Positions 43,559-51,755 of a DNA stretch of 64,000 nt are shown in pieces. The position numbers and the translations under genes are program-made. Each line of letters begins with the position of its first letter. Positions within the stretch are counted from its first letter, which is position 1. Under the pieces are notes generated by a model. The model was not told the DNA's origin. It saw only the letters and a program-made list of their open reading frames with translations, and did not search any database. The DNA comes from Candidatus Thiothrix putei (GTDB lineage: Bacteria > Pseudomonadota > Gammaproteobacteria > Thiotrichales > Thiotrichaceae): NCBI GenBank assembly GCA_029972225.1, contig CP124756.1:1656001-1720000 (forward strand), written 5' to 3'.

Positions 43559-44206
43559 CTAGACTCGTCCGCTGATAAGCAGGTTTTGGTATTCCTTGAG
43601 ACGTTCCCATTCACCTTTGTTAGCCAATTCTGCTTGGTAAGGCCAGCTTTTGGGGTCGTGCATCTTGAACTGATTGCCAGCAGCTTCCAGTATCGGTTTG
43701 ATTTCTTCCGGTGTCATGGAAGCGAGTTGTGCGAAATTACGTACTCCCGCTGCATTGAGCACTTGCTCCAGTTTGGGACCGATACCCTCCAGTTTTTTCA
43801 GGTCGTCTTTGTGACCTTGTCCCGTGGTGGTAAAGCTGGGAGGGATGCTGCTAACGCGAGCAGTACCCACATCACTGACATCATAGTCAGAGGGGAGCGA
43901 TGATGTGCTTGGCACGCTAGGTTCAGGGGTGCGCAATAAGCTGTTAATGTCGGCCGTATAGCCGCCACCTTGAAGATCTTTACCCGGAAATTCGCGTGGG
44001 GTGCGCTGCCCTTCGCGTGTGATGCTGGCATGACTGGTGTGACCCAAGGAAGACTCTCTGGTGTTAATTGCATGGCTGGTACAGCAAATGCCTAATTTGC
44101 GCAACAGCCAGCACAGCAGCATACCCAGCAAAAACATGCCGAGCAGTAACAAGACGATTTCCAGACTGGCAATGCCAAAGGTGTAGTCAGCACTTGTTTG
44201 CTTCAT
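43559..44206 (-). CDS. Membrane-anchored HhH protein (TM-HhH paralogue 2)
   Basis: A 215-residue protein with the same plan as paralogue 1 but without the repeats: an N-terminal membrane helix (ASLEIVLLLLGMFLLGMLLCWLL), then RKLGICC, a low-complexity linker of about 90 residues, and a C-terminal helix-hairpin-helix-like domain (LKKLEGIGPKLEQVLNAAGV, then PKSWPYQAELANKGEWERL). The HhH fold usually binds DNA or acts as a protein-docking module; here it would project into the cytoplasm or periplasm depending on topology, which the sequence does not settle. GAGGAG lies 6 bases before the ATG, inside the end of the preceding 43-residue gene, so the two are coupled. Confidence 0.75.
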   Translation of the reverse strand: MKQTSADYTFGIASLEIVLLLLGMFLLGMLLCWLLRKLGICCTSHAINTRESSLGHTSHASITREGQRTPREFPGKDLQGGGYTADINSLLRTPEPSVPSTSSLPSDYDVSDVGTARVSSIPPSFTTTGQGHKDDLKKLEGIGPKLEQVLNAAGVRNFAQLASMTPEEIKPILEAAGNQFKMHDPKSWPYQAELANKGEWERLKEYQNLLISGRV

Positions 44207-44209
44207 GAA

Positions 44210-44341
44210 TTACTCCTCATGGCTTGAGCGGTTGCGGAAATAGCAGAACAGGAATCCCAATAGGAATGCGCCCGCGAGCATGAGGATGACATCCAGACTG
44301 GCGCTGGTCATGTCGTAACGGCTTGTAATGTCTTTAAACAT
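44210..44341 (-). CDS. 43-residue single-pass membrane protein
   Basis: Reads MFKDITSRYDMTSASLDVIL then MLAGAFLLGFLFCYFRNRSS and HEE. GGAG sits 8 bases before the ATG and its own 3' end carries the ribosome site of the next gene. Its membrane segment aligns with those of the two TM-HhH proteins (ASLxxxLxLxGxFLLGxLxC), so it looks like a stand-alone version of their anchor. It lies between the OmpA-like gene and paralogue 2 in one operon. No function is known; a membrane partner or assembly subunit of the neighbouring proteins is a guess. Confidence 0.65.
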   Translation of the reverse strand: MFKDITSRYDMTSASLDVILMLAGAFLLGFLFCYFRNRSSHEE

Positions 44342-44359
44342 GGTAACAACTCCAATCGT

Positions 44360-45370
44360 TTATTTTACAGGGGTGATTTCAACACGGCGGTTTTTCTTGC
44401 GACCTTCTTCCGTATTGTTGTCAGCAATCGGTTTGTTAGCACCTTCAGAAGATGCAGATACACGATCTTTAGGAGCGCCAAGATCAACCAATGTTTTTTG
44501 GAGCATTTCAGCACGTTTCAAACCGAGGGCTTTGTTTTTTGCGGGATCACCTTTGTTATCGGTGTGACCGATAATGGTGACTTTCGCACTGCTATTGTCT
44601 TTGAGGAATTGTGCCACTTTTTTAAAATATTCCTTGGTGCTATCAGCTAATTGTGGATTAGCAGAGCCAGTTGGGAAGGTGAGGGTGGCTGGGCCAATGT
44701 CGCCGTTTTGATTGGTGTTCGCCGTTTCCATCGTGACTTTATCGGCGTCGGCTTTGGCTTTTTCCTCAGCAGCGGCTTTATCGGCGTCGGCTTTGGCTTT
44801 TGCGTCAGTAGCGGCTTTATCAGAATCAGCTTTATCAGCGTCAGTTTTTCTTGCATCGGCTGTTTTGGAGGAATCACCACCATTGGCTGCTGGGTCAAGG
44901 TAGTCTGCCAGTTGGTTATTGTTGGTATCGCTTGCATCATCAACGTTGCCATCGCCATTAGGGTCGGCATTTTCCTTAATGGTTAGGATACCATCGCCAT
45001 CGTCGTCATCATCCAGTGCATCAATTTTGCCGTTCCCGTCGGTGTCTTGTGGGTCACGGGCGAGTTCGATGAAATCAGAAATACCGTCGCCATCGCTATC
45101 TTCTTTGCTGGGGTCAAGACCTAAGTCTTTTTCTTTCGCATCGGGGATGCCGTCACCGTCGGTATCGGTCATGTCATCGCTTGATTTGTCGCCAGCATCT
45201 GAAGCCGCGCCAGACAGTGCCGCAGCGCCTGTTGCCGCTGTGCCTGCTGCAATTTGCGCCGAGTTTGTCTCAGCACCACAGAATCCCTTCACTTTGCAGG
45301 TATACCACCACCAGCTACCTACTCCCCAAATACCGGCTAACAGTAGCACGATTAATGATTTTGCTTTCAT
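44360..45370 (-). CDS. OmpA-family protein with thrombospondin type 3 calcium repeats
   Basis: A 336-residue protein starting MKAKSLIVLLLAGIWGVGS, with a hydrophobic anchor followed by WWWYTCKVKGFCG. Residues about 60-150 are Asp-rich TSP3-like calcium-binding repeats (DTDGDGIPDAKE, DSDGDGISDFIE, DTDGNGKIDALD). Then an Ala/Lys/Asp-rich helical spacer, and a C-terminal OmpA peptidoglycan-binding domain (VTIIGHTDNKGDPAKNKALG and LKRAEMLQKTLVDLGAP, ending KNRRVEI). The start at 45370 has AAGGAG upstream and gives a proper anchor; an ATG 9 codons upstream is less likely. It heads the operon that contains the 43-residue membrane protein and TM-HhH paralogue 2. Confidence 0.85.
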   Translation of the reverse strand: MKAKSLIVLLLAGIWGVGSWWWYTCKVKGFCGAETNSAQIAAGTAATGAAALSGAASDAGDKSSDDMTDTDGDGIPDAKEKDLGLDPSKEDSDGDGISDFIELARDPQDTDGNGKIDALDDDDDGDGILTIKENADPNGDGNVDDASDTNNNQLADYLDPAANGGDSSKTADARKTDADKADSDKAATDAKAKADADKAAAEEKAKADADKVTMETANTNQNGDIGPATLTFPTGSANPQLADSTKEYFKKVAQFLKDNSSAKVTIIGHTDNKGDPAKNKALGLKRAEMLQKTLVDLGAPKDRVSASSEGANKPIADNNTEEGRKKNRRVEITPVK

Positions 45371-45749
45371 GCAGGCGAAACTCCTTTCCTGGAACATTCT
45401 TGAATAACGTTATGAGACACACTTTTTATAGTATGCAATAGCTTGAATTACAACCGAGTTATTGTTCGCATGAAAATAGCATGAACGGTGGAAATTTGCT
45501 GACTTCAGCATTGCTCCCACGGTAAACCGTGAAAACGCCAGCCACCTAGCGTGCCCCGGTGATGATTAGCATCACGTTCGCCTTCAAAGCCTTCGTCGAT
45601 GTGCATAACATGCTGGAAACCCGCGACCAGTAATGCGCTGGCAGCTTCGCGTGAACGTTTACCACTGCGGCAAATTAACACTATCTGTGCTTCTTTGGGG
45701 GGGATTTCTTTAAAACGGGTCGTGAGTATTTGTTCGATTTCGCTATACT

Positions 45750-46340
45750 TCAACCGCCCATAATTGCAGATTCCTCAAAGGTCTGAAAGTTGAGAGTCAG
45801 CAAGGAGTCCAAGGCTTTTTTATGCGTAGTGTGGGTTTGTGCCAAACAGGCATCAATGGCCTGCGCAAACGCGGTAAAGTTTTCATGGTAACGTGAATAC
45901 AGGCATTCCTTCTTCACAAACTTCCAGAGGCGCTCAATCAGGTTCAGGTTGGGGGAATAAGCGGGTAGGAACAACAGTTCGATCCCGAGTGTTTGGGCGA
46001 ATGTTTGTACCAGGCTACAGCGCTGGTAACGGGCATTGTCCATCACCAAGGTCACCGGGACATCCAGGGCCAATGCCTTGATTTGCCGAAGCAACTGACA
46101 AACACTTTGGGAGTTGATGTAACTGTCATTGGTCACGGTGACCAGTTCATGGGTGACTGCATTCAACGCACCGAGGACATTGTAGCGCTGGCGTCCGGCA
46201 GGGGCGCGGATGAACAGCCGGGTGAAACACCACAGGAACCCCAGAAACGGGGCCAGGACAAAATGGGCGGCGTCGACAAAGAAAACGGCGCGTTTTCCGG
46301 CCTTGGCCTCCTCAAGACGCGGCTCCAGCTCTTTTTTTAA
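45750..46340 (-). CDS. IS630 transposase, catalytic part (second type)
   Basis: The frame open from about 46340 encodes KKELEPRLEEAK, then FFVDAAHFVLAPFLGF with the first catalytic Asp, LVMDNARYQRC with the second and YSPNLNLIERLWKF with the Glu. The first ATG is at 46166, beyond the first catalytic Asp, so a useful protein again needs entry from the upstream frame. Entry would occur at the T4A7 sequence on the minus strand (46332-46342 on plus). Unlike copy A, the shift needed is +1 or equivalent to two lost bases, so this element may be inactivated rather than programmed. Confidence 0.8.
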   Translation of the reverse strand, partial: LKKELEPRLEEAKAGKRAVFFVDAAHFVLAPFLGFLWCFTRLFIRAPAGRQRYNVLGALNAVTHELVTVTNDSYINSQSVCQLLRQIKALALDVPVTLVMDNARYQRCSLVQTFAQTLGIELLFLPAYSPNLNLIERLWKFVKKECLYSRYHENFTAFAQAIDACLAQTHTTHKKALDSLLTLNFQTFEESAIMGG

Positions 46341-46791
46341 AAGTCTCCTGGGCAGCAGGGTCGGCTTTCGCCGGTATCATCCCCACCTTCCTGACGGACA
46401 AACCCAAGTCATGCAGGAATAGCCGCACGGCTTCCCGCTTGAGTTCAAGGCCGGTTAAGCGCTGTATATCAGCGATCGCCTGACTGATCCGGGTCGGTGG
46501 ATGCTTCTCAAAATGTTTCTTCAGGGGCTCACGGAAAGGTTCCAACCGGCGGGTTGGGCGACGGAAATCCAGTTGTTCCAAGGCAGCGATCCCACCTTGT
46601 TGGTAACGTTTCAAATAACGGGTGACCGTCGTTGAACTCACCTGTGCCAGCCGTTCAATGTCCCCATGCGCCATTCCCTGGCTTTTTAGCCACAACACTT
46701 CCATCCGTTGGCGGACGCGAGGGTGGGCATGGCGGTAACGCCCCTCATTCAAGGCGGTTTGATCGGATTCGCTGAAGTCTATCTGGATCAT
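46312..46791 (-). CDS. IS630 transposase, N-terminal part (second type)
   Basis: Starts MIQIDFSESDQ and carries the helix-turn-helix region (HGDIERLAQVSSTTVTRYL) and GLSVRKVGMIPAKADPAAQ, the domain that precedes the DDE region in this family. It then leaves the family frame as ETFKKRAGAAS. The ATG at 46791 lies 82 bp inside the right end; a frame extension of 18 codons upstream starts in the terminal region and is not used. Confidence 0.82.
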   Translation of the reverse strand: MIQIDFSESDQTALNEGRYRHAHPRVRQRMEVLWLKSQGMAHGDIERLAQVSSTTVTRYLKRYQQGGIAALEQLDFRRPTRRLEPFREPLKKHFEKHPPTRISQAIADIQRLTGLELKREAVRLFLHDLGLSVRKVGMIPAKADPAAQETFKKRAGAAS

Positions 46792-47057
46792 GGAAAGGAC
46801 GACCGGTTGCCAATAACAGCCGTACTTTGCTTGAGGGCTTCTCATTATTCAACAGCTATTCACGGGCAAAGTATAATAAAATTGGGATTAATCTCCCAAT
46901 CGGGTTCGTCAATCCACGCAATGTGCACAGCCCCGACCGGATGACCCACAAACAAATATTCCATCGCGGAACGGATGTCGATCAAAATACTGTTTGGGGT
47001 GGTTTGCAATAAATCGTAGGCGGCAGTAGGGGAAAGGTCGTGTAATTCAGGCATGGA

Positions 47058-47330
47058 CTATTCTCCGGCGGTGTTGTCATGGTGTTGGCGTACTTTTTCA
47101 ATAATAGCGCACATACCTGCGTCTCTGGGTTGGCGATTGCCAATTAACCAATCCAGAATTTCCTGATCTTTGGATTTTAATAAACGCTCGAACGCAAATT
47201 GTTCACCCATATCGAGATGCTGGAAACAATCACGCAAGAAATTTCCCAAGGGGCGATCCAATGCTTGCAAGGTGCGTCGACATGCCCAGCGCAAGCGCAC
47301 CAGCCGTTCGGCTTGTTGTTGTTCAGTCAT
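47058..47330 (-). CDS. SdhE-like protein with degenerate flavinylation motif
   Basis: A 90-residue helical protein (from MTEQQQAERLVRLRW) of the SdhE/Sdh5 (succinate dehydrogenase assembly factor 2) fold: LRWACRRTLQALDRPLGNFL aligns with the canonical RRGxxELDxxxxxFL region, and EQFAFERLLKSKDQEILDWL with the second helix. The RGxxE motif needed for covalent flavinylation reads RTLQA, so both the Gly and Glu are replaced. It overlaps the canonical sdhE by 8 bp and is probably a tandem duplicate. It may act as a structural or regulatory partner rather than a flavinylation factor. The following gene is the split rhodanese. Confidence 0.7.
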   Translation of the reverse strand: MTEQQQAERLVRLRWACRRTLQALDRPLGNFLRDCFQHLDMGEQFAFERLLKSKDQEILDWLIGNRQPRDAGMCAIIEKVRQHHDNTAGE

Positions 47331-47559
47331 TGACAACACGCAACTTAGCAATCAGGTCGGCGTACTGGTCGGGGAAGGGAGTTGCATCTAATAACATGTC
47401 CCAGATGAGCGGGTCTTGCATTGCCAGTAATTCGTCTAAGCGTTGCAATTCTGTGGGACTAGCGCTGCTGTAATGGCGCTCCAAATAGTGCTGGAAAATC
47501 ACATCCAGCTCTTTCAAACCACGCCGACAGCGCATTTTTACGCGAGAAAGTTCACTCAT
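47323..47559 (-). CDS. sdhE: FAD assembly factor SdhE
   Basis: A 78-residue protein with the canonical motif MRCRRGLKELDVIFQHYLERHY (R-G-x-x-E-L-D) followed by ELQRLDELLAMQDPLIWDML. SdhE binds SdhA and promotes covalent attachment of FAD to the flavoprotein subunit. It directly follows sdhB in the sdh operon after a 66-bp gap that contains a G/C-rich repeat. A second, degenerate copy overlaps its 3' end. Confidence 0.9.
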   Translation of the reverse strand: MSELSRVKMRCRRGLKELDVIFQHYLERHYSSASPTELQRLDELLAMQDPLIWDMLLDATPFPDQYADLIAKLRVVND

Positions 47560-47577
47560 GGTGCTGGTGTCCTCTTG

Positions 47578-47622
47578 CTCCCTTCACCCCTTGCGGGGGA
47601 AGGGTCGGGGATGGGGGGAAAC
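47578..47622. repeat. G/C-rich interspersed repeat between sdhB and sdhE
   Basis: Reads CTCCCTTCACCCCTTGCGGG then GGAAGGGTCGGGGATGGGGG; about 40 bp match the reverse complement of the repeat inside the heparinase-like gene at 1742-1788. It lies in the sdhB-sdhE spacer, where its hairpin potential could affect mRNA stability. Confidence 0.75.
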
Positions 47623-47625
47623 GGC

Positions 47626-48405
47626 TTACCGCCGTTCGATCATCTTTTTCTTCAACTCGGCAATGGATTTCGCCGGGTTTAAACCCTTAGGGCAAGTATT
47701 GGTACAGTTCATAATGGTGTGGCAACGGTAAAGTTTGAACGGGTCTTCCAAATTGTCCAGACGTTCGCCCGTGGCTTCATCACGGCTATCCACTACCCAA
47801 CGATTGGCTTGCAGCAATACCGCCGGTCCCAAATAACGGTCACTGTTCCACCAGTAGCTAGGGCAAGAGGTGGAGCAGCACGCGCACAGAATGCACTCGT
47901 AGTGATTGTCGAGCTTCTTGCGGTCTTCCGGTGATTGCAGGCGTTCGCGATCCGGTGGCGCAGGCGTTTGGGTTTGCATCCAGGGTTTAATCGAGGCGTA
48001 TTGCGCGTAGAAGTGAGTCAAATCGGGGATCAAATCCTTGACCACTTCCATGTGCGGCAAGGGGCTGATTTGCACATCGCCCTCGCAAGCGTCAATCGCT
48101 TTAATGCACGCCAGTGTGTTAGTGCCGTCGATATTCATCGAACATGAGCCGCAAATCCCTTCACGGCAAGAGCGGCGGAAGCTCAAGGTCGGGTCAATCT
48201 CGTTCTTGATCTTCAGCAAAGCATCCAACACCATCGGCCCGCATTGGTCGAGGTCGATTTCGTAGGTATCCCAACGCGGATTTTCACCGCTGTCCGGGTC
48301 GTAGCGGTAAACCCGGAAATTTTTCACGCGGGTCGCACCGGCAGGGGCAGCCCAGGTTTTGCCACTCTTGATGATCGAGTTGGCAGGTAAGTTAAATTCA
48401 GCCAT
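47626..48405 (-). CDS. sdhB: Succinate dehydrogenase iron-sulfur subunit
   Basis: A 259-residue iron-sulfur protein: [2Fe-2S] ligands in [17 protein letters not shown] with a later TLAC, [4Fe-4S] ligands in [12 protein letters not shown] and [3Fe-4S] ligands in [17 protein letters not shown]. It carries electrons from the flavin in SdhA to the quinone site in SdhCD. It follows sdhA by about 14 bp in the order C-D-A-B usual for gammaproteobacteria. Confidence 0.96.
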   Translation of the reverse strand: MAEFNLPANSIIKSGKTWAAPAGATRVKNFRVYRYDPDSGENPRWDTYEIDLDQCGPMVLDALLKIKNEIDPTLSFRRSCREGICGSCSMNIDGTNTLACIKAIDACEGDVQISPLPHMEVVKDLIPDLTHFYAQYASIKPWMQTQTPAPPDRERLQSPEDRKKLDNHYECILCACCSTSCPSYWWNSDRYLGPAVLLQANRWVVDSRDEATGERLDNLEDPFKLYRCHTIMNCTNTCPKGLNPAKSIAELKKKMIERR

Positions 48406-48419
48406 GACAATGCTCCCTG

Positions 48420-50207
48420 TTAGTAAACCCGTTTCTTCGGTGCGATGTACTCGATTTCATCCGTCAAGGTGTAAGTGTGGACGGGGCGGTAGTCGATGGA
48501 TACCTTGCCAGCCTCATCGACCCACGCGATGGAGTGTTTCATCCACTGCTCATCGTTACGATCCGGGAAGTCTTCGCGGGCATGTGCGCCCCGGCTTTCT
48601 TCACGGTTTAACGCGCATTGAATCGAGGTTTGGGCGCAATCCAGCAAATTGGCTAACTCGAAGGTTTCCATCAAGTCAGAGTTCCACACCAAGCTGCGGT
48701 CTGTTACCGCGACATCATTGAAGCTGGCGTAAATCTCATTCATTTTCTCGACACCTTCCTGCAAGGTTTCCGCAGTGCGGAAGACCGCCGCGTGTTTTTG
48801 CATGGTGTGCTGCATGGCTTCACGAATTTGCGCGGTGCTGGTGTTGCCATTGCCGTGATGGATGCGCTTGAAACGCTCCAACACTTTTGCCACGCCTGCT
48901 TCAGGAAGCGCCGGTTGAGTAGCGCTAGGGGTAACGGTTTCCGCACAACGGTTGGCGGCGGCGCGTCCGAATACCACGATGTCCAGCAAGGAGTTGGAGC
49001 CGAGGCGGTTCGCACCGTGCACCGAGACGCAAGCGCATTCGCCAATCGCCATCAAGCCGGGAACCACGCTATCAGGTTCGCCGTCTTTCAGCGTGACCAC
49101 TTCGCCCTGGTAGTTGGTGGGAATGCCGCCCATGTTGTAATGCACGGTTGGCAGTACCGGAATCGGCTGTTTGGTCACATCCACACCGGCAAAGATACGC
49201 GCACTTTCCGCGATTCCCGGCAGACGTTCGTGAATCACTTCCGGGCCTAAGTGTTCCAGATGCAGATGAATATGGTCTTGCTTGGGACCAACGCCACGCC
49301 CTTCATTGATTTCAATGGTCATGGAACGACTCACCACGTCACGCGAAGCAAGGTCTTTGGCATTCGGGGCGTAACGTTCCATAAAACGTTCACCCTTGGC
49401 ATTGGTCAGGTAGCCGCCTTCGCCACGCACGCCTTCGGTAATCAAACAGCCCGCGCCGTAAATACCGGTGGGGTGGAACTGGGTAAATTCCATGTCTTGC
49501 AAGGGCAAACCTGCCCGCGTCACCATGCCATTACCGTCACCGGTACAGGTATGCGCCGAAGTGGCAGAGAAGTACGCCCGCCCGTAACCGCCCGTTGCCA
49601 ACACGACTTTTTGCGCCCGGAAAATACGCAGAATGCCGTTAGCTAAATCCCACGCCAGTACCCCACGGCACACGCCTTCCTCATCCATAATCAGGTCAGT
49701 CGCGAAATGCTCAATGAAAAATACCGCATCGTGACGCAAGGATTGCTGATACAGCGTGTGCAAAATCGCGTGTCCGGTGCGGTCAGCCGCTGCACAGGTG
49801 CGGTGCGCAATGCCTTTACCGAATTCGGTGGTCATCCCGCCGAACGGACGCTGGTAAATACGACCTTCTTCCGTGCGTGAAAACGGTACACCTTGGTGTT
49901 CGAGTTCGATCACTGCCGGAATCGCTTCGCGGCACATGTATTCAATGGCGTCTTGGTCGCCCAGCCAGTCCGAGCCTTTTACGGTGTCGTACATGTGCCA
50001 TTGCCATTTATCCGGCCCCATATTACCGAGTGCGGCGGACATCCCGCCTTGCGCTGCCACGGTATGGCTGCGGGTCGGGAATACTTTGGTAATACATGCC
50101 GTGGACAAGCCTTTTACTGCCATCCCGAAAGTAGCCCGCAAACCCGCGCCACCTGCGCCTACGACCACGACATCGTAGGTATGATGTTCAATTTTGTATT
50201 CAGTCAT
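48420..50207 (-). CDS. sdhA: Succinate dehydrogenase flavoprotein subunit
   Basis: A 595-residue flavoprotein: [17 protein letters not shown] (FAD-binding), [22 protein letters not shown] with the histidine that carries covalent [34 protein letters not shown], and [17 protein letters not shown]. It oxidises succinate to fumarate in the TCA cycle. The substrate-binding arginine region is intact. Together with sdhB, C, D and two sdhE-type genes it forms a complete complex II operon. Confidence 0.97.
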   Translation of the reverse strand: MTEYKIEHHTYDVVVVGAGGAGLRATFGMAVKGLSTACITKVFPTRSHTVAAQGGMSAALGNMGPDKWQWHMYDTVKGSDWLGDQDAIEYMCREAIPAVIELEHQGVPFSRTEEGRIYQRPFGGMTTEFGKGIAHRTCAAADRTGHAILHTLYQQSLRHDAVFFIEHFATDLIMDEEGVCRGVLAWDLANGILRIFRAQKVVLATGGYGRAYFSATSAHTCTGDGNGMVTRAGLPLQDMEFTQFHPTGIYGAGCLITEGVRGEGGYLTNAKGERFMERYAPNAKDLASRDVVSRSMTIEINEGRGVGPKQDHIHLHLEHLGPEVIHERLPGIAESARIFAGVDVTKQPIPVLPTVHYNMGGIPTNYQGEVVTLKDGEPDSVVPGLMAIGECACVSVHGANRLGSNSLLDIVVFGRAAANRCAETVTPSATQPALPEAGVAKVLERFKRIHHGNGNTSTAQIREAMQHTMQKHAAVFRTAETLQEGVEKMNEIYASFNDVAVTDRSLVWNSDLMETFELANLLDCAQTSIQCALNREESRGAHAREDFPDRNDEQWMKHSIAWVDEAGKVSIDYRPVHTYTLTDEIEYIAPKKRVY

Positions 50208-50229
50208 TGTGTGATCAACCTCTGTGTCA

Positions 50230-50607
50230 TTAGCCCGCGAATGCGACCCGTAAAATGCTCAAAATGCTGCTCGTTCCCAGCAATACCAGTACCAGTTTCA
50301 TGCCAATCAACGCGGCAAGTTTGATGCCCTCGTGATGCACATAATCTTCAATTACCACGGTTAACCCCAGACTGGCATGAAAGAACGCGGTGAACACAAA
50401 CAAGGTCAGCATGGTAGTGGTGAATGGCTGCGCAAACCACGCTGCAACGCTGGCATAGTCATCGCCAGTATGGGCAGCCAGGGAAAAGACCAGCCACAGT
50501 GTCAAGGGAATCAGCGCAATGGCAGTGACGCGCTGTATCCACCAATGGCTAACCCCGCTGGTCGTTCCCAGCCCGCTGGCACGTTTAAAAGGTGTCAATA
50601 AACTCAT
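50230..50607 (-). CDS. sdhD: Succinate dehydrogenase membrane anchor subunit
   Basis: A 125-residue protein from [16 protein letters not shown] with three hydrophobic helices ([61 protein letters not shown]). The histidine in [20 protein letters not shown] is the expected haem ligand, and EDYVH is a family motif. The ATG at 50607 has GAGGAA upstream; a 13-codon extension overlapping sdhC is unlikely. It anchors the complex and forms part of the quinone site with SdhC. Confidence 0.93.
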   Translation of the reverse strand: MSLLTPFKRASGLGTTSGVSHWWIQRVTAIALIPLTLWLVFSLAAHTGDDYASVAAWFAQPFTTTMLTLFVFTAFFHASLGLTVVIEDYVHHEGIKLAALIGMKLVLVLLGTSSILSILRVAFAG

Positions 50608-50630
50608 GTGTAGCAGTTCCTCAACAGGGG

Positions 50631-51008
50631 CTAGGCAATCAGCCAAAGCAGGATAGTCAGCGCCAACGACGCGCCCACCACGATTTTGCCGCTTAAATAA
50701 ACGCTAGGCAGATCGAAGCCATGCCCGCTGTCCCACACCAAATGGCGGATACCGTTAGATAAGTGGTAAAACAGCGCCCAAGACCAACCAAACAACACCA
50801 GTTTGCCGAACCATGAGCCAAGAATAGCGTTGGCATTCGCAAAAGATTCCGCACCCCCGGCAATGGCAGCCAGCCAATACGTCACTAACAGCGTGCCGAT
50901 AGCCAACACCACCCCCGTGCCTCGGTGCATGATGGATAGCACCGACGTGAGTTGCGGCTTATACACCTGCAAGTGGGGTGAAAGCGGTCGTTTGTTCGCG
51001 GTCTTCAT
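50631..51008 (-). CDS. sdhC: Succinate dehydrogenase cytochrome b556 subunit
   Basis: A 125-residue membrane protein: RPLSPHLQVYKPQLTSVLSI and MHRGTGVVLAIG form the family signature, and YHLSNGIRHLVWDSGHG holds the haem-ligand histidine in the second helix. Three membrane spans. It is the first structural gene of the sdh operon and lies only 42 bp after the gntR-type regulator on the same strand, so the regulator is probably the first gene of the operon. Confidence 0.95.
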   Translation of the reverse strand: MKTANKRPLSPHLQVYKPQLTSVLSIMHRGTGVVLAIGTLLVTYWLAAIAGGAESFANANAILGSWFGKLVLFGWSWALFYHLSNGIRHLVWDSGHGFDLPSVYLSGKIVVGASLALTILLWLIA

Positions 51009-51050
51009 GGAGTATCCCCGTTAATAAAAAGCTAGAAAACGTGTACGCGG

Positions 51051-51740
51051 TTACGTGTCTGAAGTCGGCATCTGTTCCAATAGCTTGCAGGCATAATCCC
51101 GCGAAGCCCGGATATGATGGCGCATCAGCGTTTCCGCCATTTCCCCATCGCGCCGCTCAATGGCTGACACGATCAGGTTGTGTTCCTGAAAGGCTTGTTC
51201 GCTGCGACTAAACCCGGACTTGAGGCGGAAACGGTAGAAGCGTACCAAGTCATACAAGTCCTGACATAACATGCGAATCAGGCGTTTATTTTTGCTGCCT
51301 TGAATAATCGAAAAGTGAAAATCCAAGTCAACGTCATGTTGCGAATAGCTTTGGTGTTGCGCAATTTCGGCTTGGTGACGTTCCAAAATTTTGCGCAAAT
51401 GTACCAATTCCTCTGCCGTCATGTGTTCGGCGGCGAGTCGTGCTGCCATACCTTCGGTGGCTTCGCGTATTTGGTAAATTTCCAACAGTTGTGCTGTGGA
51501 AAAATCAATGATGCGTGCACCAATATTGGGCTTGCGCGTCACCAAATTACAGTTTTCCAGTTTACCAATCGCTTCACGTAAGGAACCTCGACTGACGCCA
51601 TAAGCGGCTGCCAACTCTGGCTCACTAATTTTTTTCCCAGCGGGGATTTCACCCACCAAAATGGCACGCCGCAAATCAAGAAATAACTTGTCTGCAATCG
51701 TTACCGGATCCTGCAATTTGCAAGCAGTCAGAAAGGCCAT
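51051..51740 (-). CDS. GntR-family (FadR/FCD subfamily) transcriptional regulator
   Basis: A 229-residue regulator from MAFLTACKLQ (GAGGT 7 bases upstream; an 8-codon upstream extension is less likely). N-terminal winged helix: ADKLFLDLRRAILVGEIPAG, then ELAAAYGVSRGSLREAIGKL. C-terminal all-helical FCD ligand-binding domain with the metal/ligand residues in HDVDLDFHFSIIQGS and the histidine pair MRHHIRAS. It is encoded 42 bp before sdhC and likely controls it. Five TGTCGACA or TGTTGACA palindromes lie just upstream (51756-51933), as expected for an autoregulating FCD-type repressor. The ligand is unknown, possibly a TCA-cycle or propionate-pathway acid. Confidence 0.88.
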   Translation of the reverse strand: MAFLTACKLQDPVTIADKLFLDLRRAILVGEIPAGKKISEPELAAAYGVSRGSLREAIGKLENCNLVTRKPNIGARIIDFSTAQLLEIYQIREATEGMAARLAAEHMTAEELVHLRKILERHQAEIAQHQSYSQHDVDLDFHFSIIQGSKNKRLIRMLCQDLYDLVRFYRFRLKSGFSRSEQAFQEHNLIVSAIERRDGEMAETLMRHHIRASRDYACKLLEQMPTSDT

Positions 51741-51755
51741 GGTGCTACCTCGTTT

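Larger units (their letters stand above)
45746..46873 (-). mobile_element. IS630-family insertion sequence, second type, in the rhodanese gene
   Basis: 1128 bp, ends TACTTCAACCGCCC and GGGCAAAGTA (inverted, imperfect), flanked by duplicated TA (45744-45745 and 46874-46875). It is related to but clearly different from the IS630 copies at 8459 and 54935. Its transposase is split between two frames. Confidence 0.9.
45505..47054 (-). pseudogene. Rhodanese-domain protein split by an IS630 element
   Basis: The N-terminal part (47054 down to 46874) has SPTAAYDLLQTTPNSILIDI and RSAMEYLFVGHPVGAVHI, the first half of a single rhodanese domain. The C-terminal part (45745 down to 45505) has VLICRSGKRSREAA with the catalytic cysteine and ends GWRFHGLPWEQC. 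Taking out 45746-46873 and one TA gives an exact frame reading NPNFISEIEQIL, so the insertion is the only lesion. The ancestor was a sulfurtransferase of about 145 residues at the end of the sdh operon, 3 bp after the sdhE paralogue. Loss may matter little if other rhodaneses exist. Confidence 0.93.
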
